Positions 16,152-23,619 of a stretch of DNA of 44,857 bases are shown here, in pieces (positions within the stretch are counted from its first letter, which is position 1; every line of letters begins with the position of its first letter). The position numbers were made by a program, and so were the translations under genes. The notes beneath the pieces were generated by a model. That model had not been told where the DNA came from and ran no database searches. It saw only the letters and a list, made by a program, of their open reading frames with translations. This DNA is from JAUZQZ01 sp964492105 (lineage in GTDB: Bacteria; Pseudomonadota; Zetaproteobacteria; Mariprofundales; Mariprofundaceae): contig CAZBJB010000004.1 in NCBI GenBank assembly GCA_964492105.1, positions 1 through 44,857 on the forward strand, read 5' to 3'.

Positions 16152-17135
16152 ATGAGAAGCTATCTCTTCAAACGACTGGTGGGAATGATTCCGCTCCTGT
16201 TCGGCATCACCCTGATTTCATTTGCCATCATGCATGTGGCGCCGGGTGAGCCCACCGTCATCAATCAGGGATTCAACCCCAAGGTGTCGGCGACGGATAT
16301 CAACCGCTTGCGCGCTTACTATGGATTGGACAAGCCACTATATGAACAGTACTGGAACTGGTTAAAACGGCTTTCCACACTTGATTTCGGGCGATCATTT
16401 GCCGCAGATCACCGTCCTGTTATTGACAAAATCGCGGAACGCATGCCCATTACCATCTGGATCAACATGCTGGCCATGGTCTTCATTTTTCTCTTTGCCA
16501 TTCCCATCGGCGTGCTTTCCGCGGCGCACAGGGATTCGTGGTTTGATCGTGGTATGACCGTATTTGTATTTATCGGCTTTGCCGTTCCCTCCTTCTGGCT
16601 GGGCCTGCTGATGATGATTGCCTTCGGTGTGCAGCTGTCATGGCTCCCCATTTCCGGTATCCACGATTATGACTGGCAGCAAATGGGATTTTTGCAACAA
16701 CAGGGTGATTTGGCCAGACACCTGCTGTTGCCCGTCTTTGTTTCCGCCATCGGAGGGCTGGCCGGCATGAGCCGATTCATGCGCAGCGGCATGCTGGAAG
16801 TCATTCGCGCTGATTATGTGAGCACCGCACGGGCCATGGGCGTACCGGAATCACGTCTCCTCTATCGCTATGCATTAAAAAATGCGTTGATCCCCATCAT
16901 CACGCTGCTCGGCCTTTCGATTCCCGGTCTGATTGGTGGCTCCGTCATTGTCGAGCAGTTGTTCTCCATTCCGGGTATGGGCCTGCTATTCTATGACGCC
17001 GTACTGGCGCGTGATTATCCGCTGGTTATGGGCATTACCGTGATTGGCGCGGTACTGACACTGTTGGGCAACCTGCTGGCCGACCTTGCGTATGCATGGG
17101 CCGATCCGCGCATCCGACATGGAACTGGAAGATGA
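16152..17135 (+). CDS. ABC transporter permease, DppB/OppB type
   Basis: This is an inner-membrane permease of the dipeptide/oligopeptide/nickel ABC importer family. It has 327 residues and about six transmembrane segments. The N-terminus MRSYLFKRLVGMIPLLFGIT and the family stretch HVAPGEPTVINQGFNPKVS are typical. The EAA loop for ATPase contact is SRARAMGVPESRLLYRYALK-like (VSTARAMGVPESRLLYRYAL). The next gene starts inside its stop codon. No binding protein or ATPase gene lies nearby, so the substrate is unknown. Confidence 0.9.
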   Translation: MRSYLFKRLVGMIPLLFGITLISFAIMHVAPGEPTVINQGFNPKVSATDINRLRAYYGLDKPLYEQYWNWLKRLSTLDFGRSFAADHRPVIDKIAERMPITIWINMLAMVFIFLFAIPIGVLSAAHRDSWFDRGMTVFVFIGFAVPSFWLGLLMMIAFGVQLSWLPISGIHDYDWQQMGFLQQQGDLARHLLLPVFVSAIGGLAGMSRFMRSGMLEVIRADYVSTARAMGVPESRLLYRYALKNALIPIITLLGLSIPGLIGGSVIVEQLFSIPGMGLLFYDAVLARDYPLVMGITVIGAVLTLLGNLLADLAYAWADPRIRHGTGR

Positions 17136-17938
17136 ATCGCCCACTCATGCTGACGGGCGCACTGATTGTCGCCACGGTCGCTATTCTGGCCGTGCTGGCC
17201 CCATGGCTTGCGCCTTACGATCCTTCCGCCATTAACGTACACGCCATTCTGCTCCCGCCTTCGTGGGAGCACTGGTGCGGAACGGACACACTGGGCCGTG
17301 ATGTATTTTCACGCATGCTATTCGGTGCAAGGGTATCCTTATCGGTGGGGTTCGTCGCGGTGGGCATTGCTATCGCTGTCGGCGTCATGCTGGGCGCCAT
17401 CGCCGGTTATGCGGGAGGACGTACGGATGCAATCATCATGCGCACTACGGATATGGTGCTTTGCTTCCCGACATTCTTTCTTATTCTGGCGGTCATTGCC
17501 TTTCTCGAACCCTCGATCTGGAATATCATGATTGTCATTGGCCTGACGTCATGGATGGGTGTAGCCCGGCTGGTGCGAGCGGAACTGCTATCCCTGCGCG
17601 GGCGTGAATTCGTGATGGCCGCGGAAGGCCTTGGTGTCTCAGCCCCGCGTCTCATCTGGCGTTACCTGCTGCCCAACGCCATGGGACCGATCCTCATATC
17701 CGCCGTACTGGGTATTGCCGGAGCCGTGCTCATTGAGTCCAGCCTCTCCTTTCTCGGACTTGGCGTACAACCACCCAATGCGTCCTGGGGGAATATTCTG
17801 ACCGAGGGCAAGGACAACATCCAGATTGCATGGTGGCTATCGCTCTACCCGGGCATGGCCATATTGTTAACCGTGCTGGGCTATAACCTGTTGGGTGAGG
17901 GATTAAGGGATATGTTTGATCCCCGCCTTCAAGGCTAG
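17132..17938 (+). CDS. ABC transporter permease, DppC/OppC type
   Basis: Second permease of the pair. The start ATG at 17132 overlaps the upstream stop as ATGA, giving about 268 residues. Features include the conserved WCGTDTLGRDVFSRMLFGAR segment, an EAA loop (VMAAEGLGVSAPRLIWRYLL), and the C-terminal ESSLSFLGLGVQPPNASWG and LGEGLRDMFDPRL motifs of the DppC family. It is translationally coupled to the DppB-like gene. The ATPase and solute-binding subunits must be encoded elsewhere. Confidence 0.92.
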   Translation: MNRPLMLTGALIVATVAILAVLAPWLAPYDPSAINVHAILLPPSWEHWCGTDTLGRDVFSRMLFGARVSLSVGFVAVGIAIAVGVMLGAIAGYAGGRTDAIIMRTTDMVLCFPTFFLILAVIAFLEPSIWNIMIVIGLTSWMGVARLVRAELLSLRGREFVMAAEGLGVSAPRLIWRYLLPNAMGPILISAVLGIAGAVLIESSLSFLGLGVQPPNASWGNILTEGKDNIQIAWWLSLYPGMAILLTVLGYNLLGEGLRDMFDPRLQG

Positions 17939-17943
17939 CCTGC

Positions 17944-18399
17944 ATGGTTCATAAAAAAGACATGCACTACATGCATATTGCCTTGCAACAAGCGGTTATT
18001 GCAGGGGAAAAGGGTGAAGTCCCTGTCGGATCCGTGTTGGTGATGGAGCGTGGTCAGGAATTTACCGCGTATAACGCACCAATTTCGCTACATGATACGA
18101 CCGCGCATGCAGAAATACGCGCCATCCGCGCAGCCTGCAACGCCACGGGCAATTATCGTCTGACCGGGAGCACCCTTTACGTCACACTGGAACCCTGCGC
18201 CATGTGCGCCGGTGCGATCATTCATGCCCGTATCGAACGTGTGGTTTATGGTGCCAAAGATACCAGAACCGGTGCCGTTAAATCAGTTTATCAAATGCTG
18301 TCCGACCCTCGGTTGAATCATCAGCCGGAAATTACGGGTGACGTATTGGCTGAGCATTGCGGCATGATGCTACGGGAGTTTTTTCGTCGACGCAGGTAG
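17944..18399 (+). CDS. tadA: tRNA-specific adenosine deaminase
   Basis: TadA converts A34 to inosine in tRNA-Arg(ACG). The zinc-binding and catalytic motifs are HAEIRAIRAA (His ligand and proton-shuttling Glu) and PCAMCAGAIIHARI (two Cys ligands). The family-specific GEVPVGSVLV segment and the VYGAKDTRTGAVKSVYQMLSDPRLNH stretch are present. Length is 151 residues, normal. It begins 5 bp after the upstream permease gene, which probably means co-transcription without functional linkage. Confidence 0.95.
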   Translation: MVHKKDMHYMHIALQQAVIAGEKGEVPVGSVLVMERGQEFTAYNAPISLHDTTAHAEIRAIRAACNATGNYRLTGSTLYVTLEPCAMCAGAIIHARIERVVYGAKDTRTGAVKSVYQMLSDPRLNHQPEITGDVLAEHCGMMLREFFRRRR

Positions 18400-18492
18400 C
18401 TCCGGGGGCAGACTTTTACATGTTAACATTGATGCGATAACAAAACCTTCCATTGTACCTGTCGGACATGTTGCTTTCGCTTGCACGCCCGA

Positions 18493-18727
18493 TCAGGCAA
18501 CCTTCCGTTCCAAAGTCGAAATCCACGCTTCATGCGCTTCTACTTTGTTTCCCATCGCCTTAAACCCGGCAGTCATCTCCTCGCGCGTTTCCCTCAATGT
18601 TTTTCTCAATTCCTCACGCACACCCGGAAGCTTTCCTGACTTCGGAAGACTGCTGCTCTCTTTCAATCATGACAACGCATTCAGGCAGGGCAAAGTAGTC
18701 GTCTCTCGTCATCTCAATGGTTTTCAT
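18493..18727 (-). pseudogene. Frameshifted small gene, coiled-coil C-terminus
   Basis: An ATG at 18727 with AGGA seven bases upstream opens MKTIEMTRDDYFALPECV and continues to about IEREQQS, then meets a stop in that frame. The neighbouring frame continues from KLPGVREELRKTLRETREEM to a stop at 18493, with a charged heptad-like helix (REELRKTLRETREEMTAGFK). The two parts together span 235 bp, one more than a multiple of three, consistent with a single-base insertion. I do not recognise the family. A sequencing error or a true pseudogene are both possible. Confidence 0.5.
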
Positions 18728-18801
18728 ATTATTCCTGATCACACAAGCAGGTACTTCCCTGTATTTTGGCAGCACGCCAGAACAACTCGCACCAGAATTA
18801 T

Positions 18802-18962
18802 GAGCCTCTTGCAAAACTCATGAGCGGTGATCGGCTTCCCCACTTTGGCCCATTTCCGAGCTTGAATTTCGCTCCATGGAACCACCATGCAGCTCATTCA
18901 ATCCCGAAAATGGTCTCAACGTGGGATTGCCGATCATCCACCCAGCGTTTTGCAAGAGGCTC
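18802..18962 (-). mobile_element. 161-bp MITE, copy between tadA and lgt
   Basis: Full-length copy with GAGCCTCTTGCAAAACTC at one end and its inverted partner (gcGTTTTGCAAGAGGCTC, two mismatches) at the other. It is flanked by the exact 4-bp duplication TTAT (18798-18801 and 18963-18966). Orientation is opposite to the copy at 13990. The 211 bp between it and lgt contain no gene I can support. Confidence 0.93.
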
Positions 18963-19177
18963 TTATGATAAACCGTATGAGCCCTTCAGTTGATCGTTTT
19001 GAGGCGGTGAGCGACGAAGTCAGGCTAAATCCGACGAGATCCTGGCGTTTCTGCTTGGCAAGAAGAACCCATGCCGTAGAGTGTCGCGCATGACTGATCA
19101 ACGAAACACGTTACAAATCCGTACACGGAACAGGCGCGCATGGCCTGGTGTCGTGCTGCCGTGGATAGCTGTCTGAA

Positions 19178-19969
19178 ATGCTGAAATGGCCCCACTTCGA
19201 TCCCGTCGCCATTCATCTGGGACCGCTGGCCATTCACTGGTATGGACTGATGTATGTGGCGGGATTCCTGCTCATCTACCACCTGGCCAAGCGGCAGATG
19301 GTAGAGCGTGGTGAGTGGGGGGTCCGTATTGATCCGGAGCATTTTGAAGGCCTGTTTACATGGCTCATTCTGGGTGTTGTGCTGGGTGGACGAATCGCCT
19401 ATATCCTGTTCTATAACCTCCCTTACTACGCACATCATCCCGTTAGGATTTTTTATATCTGGCAAGGGGGAATGTCATTTCATGGCGGTATGCTGGGACC
19501 CATCATCGCCGGCTGGTTCTATTGCCGGAAACACAGGCTCCCGTTCCTGATGCTGGCCGATCGCATCTTCACTGTGGCGCCACTGGGGCTTGCACTCGGT
19601 CGTCTCGGTAATTTTATCAACGGCGAACTCTGGGGACGGGTGACGGATGTGCCCTGGGGTATGGTGTTTCCACAAGCGGGTCCGGAACCCAGGCATCCAA
19701 GCCAGTTGTATGAACTGTTACTCGAAGGTATCGCACTGTTCTGTCTGCTGTGGTTTACGCGCAGGAAGGACTGGCCGGAGGGCACGCGCGTAGCGCTGTT
19801 TCTGGTAGGCTATGCCGTGGCGCGTATCTTTTGCGAGCAGTTTCGTCAGCCCGATGCACAACTTGGCTTCCTGTTTGGCCCGATCACTATGGGCATGTTG
19901 CTGTCCTCGGTCATGCTGCTTGTGGGTGCGGTCTGGCTGTTTCTTCTGTTTCGCGGGAAGTCAGCATAA
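19178..19969 (+). CDS. lgt: Prolipoprotein diacylglyceryl transferase
   Basis: Transfers diacylglycerol from phosphatidylglycerol to the lipobox Cys of prolipoproteins at the inner membrane. It has seven hydrophobic segments in 263 residues. Motifs visible are the LAIHWYGLMYVAGF N-terminus, GGMSFHGGMLG (essential His), and the Lgt signature RLGNFINGELWGR. The C-terminus carries GTRVALFLVGYAVARIFCEQFRQPD. There is no strong ribosome binding site. It supports lipoprotein maturation generally and has no specific link to its neighbours. Confidence 0.96.
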   Translation: MLKWPHFDPVAIHLGPLAIHWYGLMYVAGFLLIYHLAKRQMVERGEWGVRIDPEHFEGLFTWLILGVVLGGRIAYILFYNLPYYAHHPVRIFYIWQGGMSFHGGMLGPIIAGWFYCRKHRLPFLMLADRIFTVAPLGLALGRLGNFINGELWGRVTDVPWGMVFPQAGPEPRHPSQLYELLLEGIALFCLLWFTRRKDWPEGTRVALFLVGYAVARIFCEQFRQPDAQLGFLFGPITMGMLLSSVMLLVGAVWLFLLFRGKSA

Positions 19970-20004
19970 GCACCAGCCATGTTAGCCGTGGCGGCGTAGC
20001 CCTG

Positions 20005-20757
20005 TTGATAACGGCGTGCCTGCTGCTTTGCCCGGTGGCCGCCCGGGCCATTGTCAACGTTGAGGCCGTGCATGTCGGCACTCCGGTCGATGGCTTTTCC
20101 GGATCGGCGACCGCCTCGTTCGGTGGTGCTTCCGGCAACAGCAACAGATTTCGAGGCAGGGTCGACGGTCGCCTACAATGGCATGCCGGCCACCATACAG
20201 ATTTTGCGGTATTCAGTTATGACTATGGAAAGAGTCGGGGCCGCACGGATACCAACAGGGAATTTATCCATCTGCGCCATCGCTTCCAGTTCGCACCCGC
20301 CTGGGCGCTGGAGGAATTCGTGCAGGCGGAACGCGACGAGTTCACCCGACTGTCCTTTCGCGGCCTGGCCGGCGGTGGTCTGCGCCGCACGCTACTGGAG
20401 AGGGATGCCGTGGCAGCGGCGTATCTAGGGCTGGGAATCATGTATGAGCGCGAGATACTGCGCCGTGATTTCCACACCAGCGATCCTCGCGATGAGTCGA
20501 TTGCACGAGCTAATACTTACCTGAGTATACAGACACGATTCAACGCGCAGACGCATTTTTCCAATACGGTATTTTACCAGCCAGCCGTGGCCGATGTCAC
20601 CGATTTCCGGCTACTGGAGGAGGCTGCCATACACGTCCGGCTAGCGAAAGACATGGAACTACGGCTTGATGCCGAGGTGCGATACGACAGCCGTCCACCA
20701 CAGACGGTCAAGACGACCGATATTATCTATACAACGGGTATCACGGTAAGCTTCTAG
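20005..20757 (+). CDS. DUF481-like outer-membrane beta-barrel protein
   Basis: An exported protein of about 250 residues. A signal-peptide-like stretch (ITACLLLCPVAARA) is followed by alternating amphipathic strands: RGRVDGRLQWHAGHHTDFAV, EFIHLRHRFQF, ALEEFVQAERDEF, RRTLLERDAVAAAYLGLG, ending in IIYTTGITVSF with a terminal Phe. This matches the DUF481 (YdiY-like) salt-induced outer-membrane family. The start is unclear: no ATG or GTG lies near the signal sequence. A TTG at 20005 is the best nearby choice, though the frame stays open back to 19750 inside lgt. It follows lgt closely and is probably co-transcribed. Confidence 0.72.
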   Translation: MITACLLLCPVAARAIVNVEAVHVGTPVDGFSGSATASFGGASGNSNRFRGRVDGRLQWHAGHHTDFAVFSYDYGKSRGRTDTNREFIHLRHRFQFAPAWALEEFVQAERDEFTRLSFRGLAGGGLRRTLLERDAVAAAYLGLGIMYEREILRRDFHTSDPRDESIARANTYLSIQTRFNAQTHFSNTVFYQPAVADVTDFRLLEEAAIHVRLAKDMELRLDAEVRYDSRPPQTVKTTDIIYTTGITVSF

Positions 20758-20776
20758 CCCGCATTACTCGTACATG

Positions 20777-20926
20777 CTGCCGCACCCTTGGCCTGGTGGT
20801 TTCCTTGCCCACGCCGAATCCTCTCGTCAGTCATCCGTATGAATGGCTACGCCCTCCCTCGCAAGCATAGGTTGCGAACAAGACCCACCAACGCCGATCA
20901 TCACGGCGATGCATGAATAGTTCAGG
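20777..20926 (+). repeat. CCTGAAC-family element, diverged copy
   Basis: About 150 bp share ordered blocks with 14151-14332 (CGCCGAATCC, TCCGTAT, ATGGCTACG, GTTGCGAACAA, ATCATCACGGCGATGCATGA), ending in GAATAGTTCAGG. The left terminus is not recognisable. Confidence 0.6.
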
Positions 20927-20928
20927 TT

Positions 20929-20981
20929 AGGAGACGCAAATTCCAGCGTATAAAAGCCCATGTTATTTATTTGCGTCTCCT
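20929..20981. repeat. Perfect 13-bp inverted repeat (hairpin)
   Basis: AGGAGACGCAAAT (20929-20941) is perfectly complementary to ATTTGCGTCTCCT (20969-20981) across a 27-nt loop. It sits between the DUF481-like gene and convergent ftsB, wedged between a repeat of the second family and a MITE. There is no U-tract on either strand, so it is not a standard terminator. Confidence 0.7.
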
Positions 20982-20983
20982 TA

Positions 20984-21144
20984 GAGCCTCTTGCAAAACT
21001 CCGGGTGGATGAGCGGCAATCCCACTTTGAAACCATTTTCGGGATTGAATGAGCTGCATGGTGGTTCCATGGAGCGAAATTCAAGCTCGGAAATGGGCCG
21101 AAGTGGGGAAGCCGGTCGCCGCTCATGAGTTTTGCAAGAGGCTC
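20984..21144 (+). mobile_element. 161-bp MITE, copy between convergent genes
   Basis: Full-length copy with two perfect 18-bp termini, GAGCCTCTTGCAAAACTC and GAGTTTTGCAAGAGGCTC, flanked by the exact 4-bp duplication CTTA (20980-20983 and 21145-21148). The interior is an imperfect palindrome centred on CATGGTGGTTCCATGG. It ends one base before the ftsB stop codon, so read-through transcripts from either side would carry a long hairpin. Confidence 0.95.
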
Positions 21145-21145
21145 C

Positions 21146-21439
21146 TTACTGTACCTTTCCTGAAGGTGGCGCTTTTTGTCTAACCATCTCCCCCTGGCTT
21201 CCGCCGCCCGATGCCTTCGGCATAATCACCATGAATTCATCCGGATGGACATAGCCCAGTTCCCGGTGAACATATTCTTCAATGGTTCCGGGATCATGCC
21301 GAAGGCGCAACACCTCCCCGGCCAGTTTCTCTTTTTGCTTCCGCAGATTGGCCACCTCGGCCTTCAACGTCTCGACGTGCTGTCTTTCCCTATGGTAAAC
21401 AAGGTAACCATGATCGGACCATATCAGATTCCATACCAT
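21146..21439 (-). CDS. ftsB: Cell division protein FtsB (DivIC family)
   Basis: FtsB is a bitopic divisome protein that pairs with FtsL. From this ATG the protein has 97 residues: end of a membrane segment, the conserved WSDHGYL, a leucine-zipper coiled coil (RERQHVETLKAEVANLRKQK), then the family end HDPGTIEEYVHRELGYVHPDEF. The frame stays open upstream and encodes LRKGVRWLVWGLACFLIAW, which completes the transmembrane segment. The likely true start is a CTG at 21496 that overlaps the eno stop codon, since no ATG, GTG or TTG is available there. The C-terminus is a short Gly/Lys/Pro-rich tail. Confidence 0.85.
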   Translation of the reverse strand: MVWNLIWSDHGYLVYHRERQHVETLKAEVANLRKQKEKLAGEVLRLRHDPGTIEEYVHRELGYVHPDEFMVIMPKASGGGSQGEMVRQKAPPSGKVQ

Positions 21440-21492
21440 CCAGGCGATCAGAAAGCAGGCCAGCCCCCAAACAAGCCAGCGTACACCTTTTC

Positions 21493-22782
21493 TCAGACCT
21501 GTACCTGCCCTGTGGTAAAAATATCGCGTCCGGCATACCGGGCCTGACTGCCAAGCTCCTCCTCAATGCGCAGGAGTTGGTTATACTTGGCCAGGCGATC
21601 CGAACGTGAGAGCGAGCCGGATTTGATCTGACCACATCCCAGCGCCACAACCAGATCGGCAATGGCAGTATCCTCGGTCTCGCCCGAACGGTGCGACACC
21701 AGACAACGGTAGCCGGCATCCATGGCCATATCGACGGCTTCACGCGTTTCCGTCAACGTACCAATCTGGTTGACCTTCACCAGCAACGCGTTGGCTACCC
21801 CCTGGTCGATACCTTTTTTCAGAATCGCCGGGTTGGTTACAAAAATATCGTCTCCCACCAGTTCCATTCCGCCACCCATGCGATCCGTCATCCGCTTCCA
21901 ACCATCCCAGTCATCCTCGGCCAAACCATCCTCAACAAAAATAATCGGATACTGTGCAACCCATCCATCCAGCAAGTCAATCATGCCCTCAGAATCCAGT
22001 TGCTTTCCCTCACCTCTCAGATTGTAGATACCATTAGCATAAAACTCGGAGGCTGCCGGATCGATGCCGATAAACACATCGCCGCCAGCTTTTAAACCCG
22101 TTTTCCCAATCGCTTCCAGAATAGCATCCAGCGCCGCCACATTGGATGGCAGCGACGGGGCAAACCCGCCTTCGTCTCCCACAGCCGTGTTATAGCCCTT
22201 TCCCTTGAGTACGGATTTCAACGCGTGAAATACCTCCGCACCCATTTCAAGCGCCTGGGCAAAACGTTTCGCACCCGCCGGAACAATCATATATTCCTGG
22301 AAATCGACGTTATTATCCGCATGCACCCCACCGTTCAGTACATTCATGCACGGTACGGGCAACAGATTCGCATCATCGCCGCCAAGATAACGAAACAGCG
22401 ACTTCTGCTCCTCAACAGCCTGTGCCTTGGCCGTCGCCATGGAAACACCGAGAATCGCATTCGCACCCAGCCTGCCCTTATTGGGCGTACCGTCCAGTGC
22501 GATCATGGTGCGATCCAGATTCGCCTGTTCCGATGCCTCCATACCCTTCACCGCGTCGAAAAGTTCACCGTCGACATAGCCCACCGCCTTCCGCACGCCC
22601 TTCCCATTTAAACGATTTCCGCCATCGCGCAATTCTGCCGCCTCACACGTACCGGTTGAAGCGCCGCTGGGCACTCCGGCACGCCCGAAGGCACCGGAAG
22701 CAAGCGTGACATCCACTTCCACTGTCGGATTACCACGCGAATCAAAAATTTCACGTCCATGAATTGTTACAATTGCACTCAT
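21493..22782 (-). CDS. eno: Enolase
   Basis: Converts 2-phosphoglycerate to phosphoenolpyruvate. Length is 429 residues. Features visible are VPSGASTG near residue 38, the Mg ligands in VFIGIDPAASEFY and FVEDGLAEDDWDGWK, the catalytic Lys in LLVKVNQIGTLTET, and the signature LVSHRSGETEDT. GGAGG lies upstream of the ATG. It is 12 bp downstream of kdsA, in the order pyrG-kdsA-eno-ftsB common in proteobacteria. Confidence 0.98.
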   Translation of the reverse strand: MSAIVTIHGREIFDSRGNPTVEVDVTLASGAFGRAGVPSGASTGTCEAAELRDGGNRLNGKGVRKAVGYVDGELFDAVKGMEASEQANLDRTMIALDGTPNKGRLGANAILGVSMATAKAQAVEEQKSLFRYLGGDDANLLPVPCMNVLNGGVHADNNVDFQEYMIVPAGAKRFAQALEMGAEVFHALKSVLKGKGYNTAVGDEGGFAPSLPSNVAALDAILEAIGKTGLKAGGDVFIGIDPAASEFYANGIYNLRGEGKQLDSEGMIDLLDGWVAQYPIIFVEDGLAEDDWDGWKRMTDRMGGGMELVGDDIFVTNPAILKKGIDQGVANALLVKVNQIGTLTETREAVDMAMDAGYRCLVSHRSGETEDTAIADLVVALGCGQIKSGSLSRSDRLAKYNQLLRIEEELGSQARYAGRDIFTTGQVQV

Positions 22783-22794
22783 TTTTTTTCCTCC

Positions 22795-23619
22795 TTAAAC
22801 TTTTACAACCGTATCGATTTGTTTCAATGTCGTCAGTAAACCTTCCAGATCGCTTAATGCCAGTGAGTTCGGGCCATCAGACATGGCTTTGTCCGGATCG
22901 GGGTGTACTTCCATGAACAAACCCGCCACGCCGGTCGCCACGGCGGCACGCGCCAACCCCGGCACAAACTCCCTGTTGCCTCCGGTAGCGCCGCCCAAAC
23001 CACCCGGCTGCTGCACCGAATGGGTGGCATCATACACCAGTGGCGCGCCAAGTTCGCGCATCACCAATAGCGAGCGCATATCCGACACAAGGTTGTTATA
23101 ACCGAAACAGGCGCCTCGTTCACACAGCATAATATCCCGGTTTCCCGTCGCCAACGCTTTCTCCAGCACATGTTTCATATCCCAGGGCGCAAGAAACTGC
23201 CCCTTTTTAATATTCACGGGCTTGCCCGCGTTAGCAACCGTTTCGATAAAATCAGTCTGCCTGCACAGGAATGCCGGCGTTTGTAGAATATCCGCCACCT
23301 CAGCAACTGCCGTTACCTGATACGCCTCATGCACGTCGGTGATCACCGGCAAGTCCAGTTCATCCTTCACCCGCTGCAGAATACGCAAACCATCCTCCAT
23401 GCCCGGGCCACGAAAGCCATCTCTGCTGGTGCGATTGGCCTTGTCGAAGCTCGATTTAAATACCAGTGGTACACCGCACCGATCCGCGATTGCAGCAATC
23501 GCCGCAGCTATTTTCAATGTAAAATTCTCACCCTCAATGACGCACGGGCCAGCCAGCAATACGAACGGGTTATGATTGGCGATACGTATATCACCAACAG
23601 GAACAGCCCGCTGCGTCAT
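22795..23619 (-). CDS. kdsA: 3-deoxy-8-phosphooctulonate synthase
   Basis: Makes KDO-8-phosphate from arabinose-5-phosphate and PEP for lipopolysaccharide. About 274 residues from the ATG at 23619, which overlaps the pyrG stop as ATGA; the open frame upstream belongs to pyrG sequence. Motifs include LLAGPCVIEGE, KSSFDKANRTS, DVHEAYQ, and the CERGACFGYNNLVSDMRSL and DATHSVQQPGG segments. It points to a Gram-negative outer membrane with KDO-containing LPS. Confidence 0.97.
   Translation of the reverse strand: MTQRAVPVGDIRIANHNPFVLLAGPCVIEGENFTLKIAAAIAAIADRCGVPLVFKSSFDKANRTSRDGFRGPGMEDGLRILQRVKDELDLPVITDVHEAYQVTAVAEVADILQTPAFLCRQTDFIETVANAGKPVNIKKGQFLAPWDMKHVLEKALATGNRDIMLCERGACFGYNNLVSDMRSLLVMRELGAPLVYDATHSVQQPGGLGGATGGNREFVPGLARAAVATGVAGLFMEVHPDPDKAMSDGPNSLALSDLEGLLTTLKQIDTVVKV

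Noticed and set aside
16152..17938. Nickel-specific (NikBC) identity for the two permeases
   Set aside because: The family covers peptides, nickel and other substrates, and without a binding protein or ATPase gene the substrate cannot be assigned.
18967..19130. Possible coding remnant before lgt (SDEILAFLLGKKNPC in one frame)
   Set aside because: Needs a frameshift to join a start with it, has no known motif, and is too short to judge.
20984..21126. A conserved short ORF (MSGDRLPHFGPFPSLNF...) that appears in several places
   Set aside because: It is the translation of the 161-bp repeat. The similarity is at DNA level, the ORF has no ribosome binding site, and it runs into unrelated sequence at the element edges.
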